Below are positions 3,612-6,543 of a stretch of 6,543 bases of DNA, piece by piece. The notes beneath the pieces were generated by a model. That model saw only the letters and a list, made by a program, of their open reading frames with translations, searched no databases and was not told the DNA's origin. This DNA is from Elusimicrobiales bacterium. Its GTDB lineage: Bacteria > Elusimicrobiota > Elusimicrobia > Elusimicrobiales > Elusimicrobiaceae. The position numbers and the translations under genes are program-made. Location: NCBI GenBank assembly GCA_041651175.1, contig JBAZJT010000041.1, positions 1 to 6,543 of the forward strand, read 5' to 3'. The first letter of the stretch is position 1. Each line of letters starts with the position of its first letter.

Positions 3612-6543
3612 AAGCCCATACGAATCTACATATCTGTTCGGATTGTTCAACACATACGCATACAAATTTGTATCCCCTCCGGCGAAGCCGATGGGGTCTT
3701 TTTGGATAAATCTGCCTATGTCGGGGGCGTAGTGTCTGGCGCGGTAATAGAACAGGCCGGTTTCGGCGTCCCATTCCCGGGCGGTGTAGCTGTAAAGACT
3801 GCCCGTCTGTGACCAACTGCTTGTGCTGCCGGTTACCTCGTTTCTGAACACCGGCCTGCCATATGCCTGATATTGCGCGCGCTCTGCGATGCTCCCGGTC
3901 TGGTCGGCGATGGCTATTATGCTGCCAAGCCCGTCCGCCAGCAAATAATAATCGCTTGCGCCTTTTCTTAACATCAGCGGCTCGTCCGTGCCGGGACCGT
4001 GCGTATACAGGCTTTTCAACGCGCCGGCGGCGTCGGTTACAAATGCGATGTCCTCGCCGTCGTAGATGTAGCGCTGCTCCCGGATTGTTTCGCCGTTGTG
4101 CGTTATCGTTTTTGCTATGCGGCGGCCTGTTGCGTCGTAGCGGAGGATCTCGCTGTAGCCCGACGGCAGGTTTACTTGCGTCAGCCGGTTCTGAGCGTCG
4201 TAGATGTATGCGGTCTGCGCGTTGTCGGATGCGCGCGTTTTTGTTGTCAGGTTGCCGTTGTTGTCGTAATTATAGGTATAGAGCGAATCGCTGTTTAGTC
4301 GGTTCGCCGCGTCATAGGCGTAACCGGCGCGTACCGCGTCCTGCGTGCGGTTGCCGACCGCGTCGTAGGCGAAGGTTTCGGGCTGCACGCTCAGCGCGCC
4401 GCTGGACGGGTGTACCGCGCTTGTCAGGCGGTGCAGGTCGTCATAAGCGAATCCGTGGCTGCCGAAATCGTCGGTCATGGTTGCGCGGTTGCCGGCATTG
4501 TCGTATGTGTAGCCAACCTGCGCGATAACCGCATTGTCGGTTTTGCGACGGTAGGTTATTGACGTAAGCTGGTTCGCCGCGTCATAAGCATATTCCGCCG
4601 CTACCGCCGCGCCCATATCCATGCGCGTTCTGCGGCCTGCGGCGTCGTAGGTGAACTGGAACTGCGTCCCGCCGGGGGCGGTTATCGTTACGGGGCGGTT
4701 CAGCGCGTCGTAACTGTAACTCCATGTGTAGCCGGAGGCCGTCATCGCCAGCCGGTTCCCGGCGGCGTCGTATGTGTAGGTGAACGCGCCGCCGAGGTTT
4801 GCAATCTTGTCCTGCGCGCTTGTTGCCGTTACACGGCCCGCAGCGTCATAGCCGAATTGCAGCTTGGTCCGCGGGTCCTCTATGCTTGTGAGGTTGTTTG
4901 CGAGGTCGTAGCTGTAGACCGTCTGCCCGTCGGGGGCGGTCGCGGATGTAAGACGGCCCAGAATATCGTAAGCGAATGCGAAACTGTTGCCTTTCGCATC
5001 GGTCGCCGCGTTGATTCTGCCCGCCGCGTCGTAGCCGTAAGCGGCGGCATGATTGAGCGGGTCCGTTACCGATGCCAGCCTTCCCTGCGCGTCGTAGGCG
5101 AAGGCGGTGCCGTGGTTTGCCGCGTCGGTCAGCAGTGTCAGCCGTTTTGCGCCGGTTTCAAAACCGCCCGGCTCGTAGCCGTAGCGCGTTACGCCGCCGA
5201 TGGCGTCGGTAACCGTGCCGGGCGTGTTGTCCGGATTGTAGGCGAAAGCCACCGCCTTGCCCGCCGGGTCCGTCATGCGCGTTACGCGGCCTATAACGTC
5301 ATAGGCGAAACCGGAATTGCGGTTCAGCGCGTCGGTTACGGATGTTGCATTGCCGTAGCCGTCCCGCCCGATTGTTACCGCATGGCCCAGCGGATCGGTT
5401 ATCGCCAGCGGCAGCCCGCGCGCGTTATTGGTTATATCGGTTGACTGCCCCGCCGCGTCGGTGATGCGCGACAGGTTGCCGTTTCCGTCGTACGAAAAAT
5501 GCGCGGTGTTGCCTTTCGCGTCGGCGTAATAGCTGATGTTGCCGGACGAAGGGTCGTAGCCGATGTTTATCCGGTTATTGAGCGGGTCCGTCGCGGCGGT
5601 CAGCCGGTTTTTCGCGTCCCACGCATAGCCGCGGATGTTGCCGGCGGGATCGGTAACCTGAACCGGATTGTTCGCCGAATCGTAGGCGAACAGCGTCTTG
5701 CCGCCCGCGCCGTCAACCGTGTACGCCCGCCGGAAATGGCCGTTGGACTTGTTCCACCGCACAACCTCTTTGCCGCCCAGCGGCGGCGTGATGCGGGTTT
5801 CGCCCTCGCCGGTCTGGTCGTCCACGATATATTCGTAGGTGTATGTCCCCCGCGGCCCGGTCTTGGAGCTTAAATAATACCGCTGCGGGAAATACCACGC
5901 CGAAAACGCCGCCCGGTCCACGAAATAATAGCCGGACGCCGCCGGCGCAAGCGGCGCCAGATACACCTTGTCCGCCGGAGCCGCCGCGCCCGCCAGCAGC
6001 GCGCACCGCTCCGCGCCCGCGTAGTTGAACGCCGGAACGGATTTGCAGTCCCGCGAATGATCCACCCGGTACGCCGGCGCCGAGTACGCATAGCTTGTAA
6101 CCTGCCCGCCGGGCGGGGTAACGCGCGAAAGCAGCTCCGCGCTCCCCCAGCCGCCCGGCGCGAAATACCCGCCCGCAAAACCCTCCAGCCCGGATACGGA
6201 ATAGCCCTGATAGCCGAAGGTCGACACGCCTTCGGGCCCCTCAAGCCGCTCCAGCAGCCCGGAGCCGGTGTAGCCGAAATAATGCGCCCGCCCGCCGATG
6301 TCGGTTACCGAAGACACCCGCCCCGCCCCGTCGCGCGAAAACGAGTAAAGTACGCGCCCGTCCGGGTCCCGCACGGCCGACAGCAGCCCGGAGGAATACT
6401 CCAGCAAAAGCGCCGAGCCGTTGCGGTCGGTTACCGAAACCAGCCGCCCCGCGCCGTCGTAGGAATAAACCAGCCTGTCGTCCGCGCTCCACACAAACCC
6501 CGACGGCGCCGCGGTGGAGCCGGAAACCGACAAAACGGCGCTC
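3210..6543 (-). CDS. Rhs/YD-repeat polymorphic toxin with C-terminal HELGH zincin tip (5' end outside window)
   Basis: Contact-dependent or secreted toxin of the Rhs family: YD repeats build a hollow shell around a variable C-terminal toxin. The frame is open to the window edge. A TTG at 6531-6533 is used here only for residue numbering (1107 residues); codons upstream of it stay open, so the real start and any N-terminal delivery domain are not seen. Dozens of YD repeats are visible (for example SYDGAGRLVSVTDRNG near residue 23, then from about 270 to 850), interrupted by a less repetitive stretch around 100-250. The Rhs-associated core follows (REWDAETG 919-926, YYRARHYAPDIGRF, then the DPIGF...VDSYGL block 946-974). 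Residues 975-1107 are an unrelated toxin tip with HELGH at 1064-1068. The stop overlaps the ATG of the next gene by one base. No N-terminal PAAR or TcB-like domain can be judged. Rhs assignment is very secure; delivery route unknown. Confidence 0.95.
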   Translation of the reverse strand, partial: SAVLSVSGSTAAPSGFVWSADDRLVYSYDGAGRLVSVTDRNGSALLLEYSSGLLSAVRDPDGRVLYSFSRDGAGRVSSVTDIGGRAHYFGYTGSGLLERLEGPEGVSTFGYQGYSVSGLEGFAGGYFAPGGWGSAELLSRVTPPGGQVTSYAYSAPAYRVDHSRDCKSVPAFNYAGAERCALLAGAAAPADKVYLAPLAPAASGYYFVDRAAFSAWYFPQRYYLSSKTGPRGTYTYEYIVDDQTGEGETRITPPLGGKEVVRWNKSNGHFRRAYTVDGAGGKTLFAYDSANNPVQVTDPAGNIRGYAWDAKNRLTAATDPLNNRINIGYDPSSGNISYYADAKGNTAHFSYDGNGNLSRITDAAGQSTDITNNARGLPLAITDPLGHAVTIGRDGYGNATSVTDALNRNSGFAYDVIGRVTRMTDPAGKAVAFAYNPDNTPGTVTDAIGGVTRYGYEPGGFETGAKRLTLLTDAANHGTAFAYDAQGRLASVTDPLNHAAAYGYDAAGRINAATDAKGNSFAFAYDILGRLTSATAPDGQTVYSYDLANNLTSIEDPRTKLQFGYDAAGRVTATSAQDKIANLGGAFTYTYDAAGNRLAMTASGYTWSYSYDALNRPVTITAPGGTQFQFTYDAAGRRTRMDMGAAVAAEYAYDAANQLTSITYRRKTDNAVIAQVGYTYDNAGNRATMTDDFGSHGFAYDDLHRLTSAVHPSSGALSVQPETFAYDAVGNRTQDAVRAGYAYDAANRLNSDSLYTYNYDNNGNLTTKTRASDNAQTAYIYDAQNRLTQVNLPSGYSEILRYDATGRRIAKTITHNGETIREQRYIYDGEDIAFVTDAAGALKSLYTHGPGTDEPLMLRKGASDYYLLADGLGSIIAIADQTGSIAERAQYQAYGRPVFRNEVTGSTSSWSQTGSLYSYTAREWDAETGLFYYRARHYAPDIGRFIQKDPIGFAGGDTNLYAYVLNNPNRYVDSYGLKIEIDMGGLIDNFISLLNLKILNWVSPTASRLITDLESRPETYRIISGTDGNTYNPCTREIGFLPYRIFLPNWMDAPLWRVRPPFIGLGHELGHAYRHAHGVLSPDRAIEELENLKTENAIRTDFSLPLRRYY
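3218..3223 (-). promoter_or_regulatory. Shine-Dalgarno site of the immunity candidate
   Basis: Minus-strand GGAGGT lies seven bases before the ATG at 3208-3210, inside the last codons of the toxin tip. With the TAATG stop/start overlap it argues for coupled translation, which would keep toxin and immunity production linked. Confidence 0.85.
3694..5992 (-). repeat. Long direct repeat, copy 2 (in the full-length Rhs)
   Basis: Partner of 120-2418. It covers residues about 182-947 of the upstream Rhs protein. Sequence from 5993 to 6543 has no counterpart in the other copy. Between the two copies lie the toxin tip, the immunity candidate and the short leader of the orphan frame. The repeat is itself made of degenerate YD-coding units, seen on the plus strand as recurring GCGTCGTA-type words about every 60-70 bases. 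Confidence 0.95.

Overview
The window is one polymorphic-toxin (Rhs/YD-repeat) locus, read entirely on the minus strand, so it runs from high to low coordinates. Three genes fill it almost end to end. First is a large Rhs protein whose start lies beyond position 6543. It ends at 3210 in a variable toxin tip with an HELGH zinc-protease motif. Second is a small exported protein (3210-2521) that overlaps the toxin stop codon by one base and is the obvious immunity candidate. Third is a second Rhs reading frame (2497 to beyond position 1) that is a near copy of the middle of the first but carries a different C-terminal tip.

The key structure is a direct repeat of about 2.3 kb. Positions 120-2418 match 3694-5992 at a constant offset of 3574 bases with no net insertion or deletion. 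Homology stops abruptly at both ends. At the low end it stops at the Asp-Pro codons that open the conserved Rhs core terminus. At the high end the second copy switches to unrelated AT-rich sequence that supplies its own in-frame ATG. I read the second copy in frame from 2497 to position 2 and found no stop codon, so it is not visibly a pseudogene. The layout matches the known organisation of an Rhs toxin gene followed by its immunity gene and then an 'orphan' rhs segment with an alternative tip, poised to replace the first by recombination.

Composition is bimodal. The Rhs repeats are GC-rich (a hand count of bases 5041-5100 gives 41 of 60), while the toxin tip and immunity gene are AT-rich (bases 2701-2760 give 20 of 60). 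This fits a horizontally acquired cassette dropped into a resident Rhs scaffold. The Rhs architecture and a Sec-type signal peptide on the presumed immunity protein suggest a Gram-negative bacterium, but nothing here fixes the taxon. No tRNA, rRNA, CRISPR array, transposase or integrase is visible. No gene-free stretch exceeds 23 bases.

Likely working model (inference): the full-length Rhs protein forms the shell that encapsulates and delivers its tip, a predicted M91/NleD-like metalloprotease. The downstream gene protects the producer. The third frame stores a second tip whose effector domain and cognate immunity gene lie beyond position 1.
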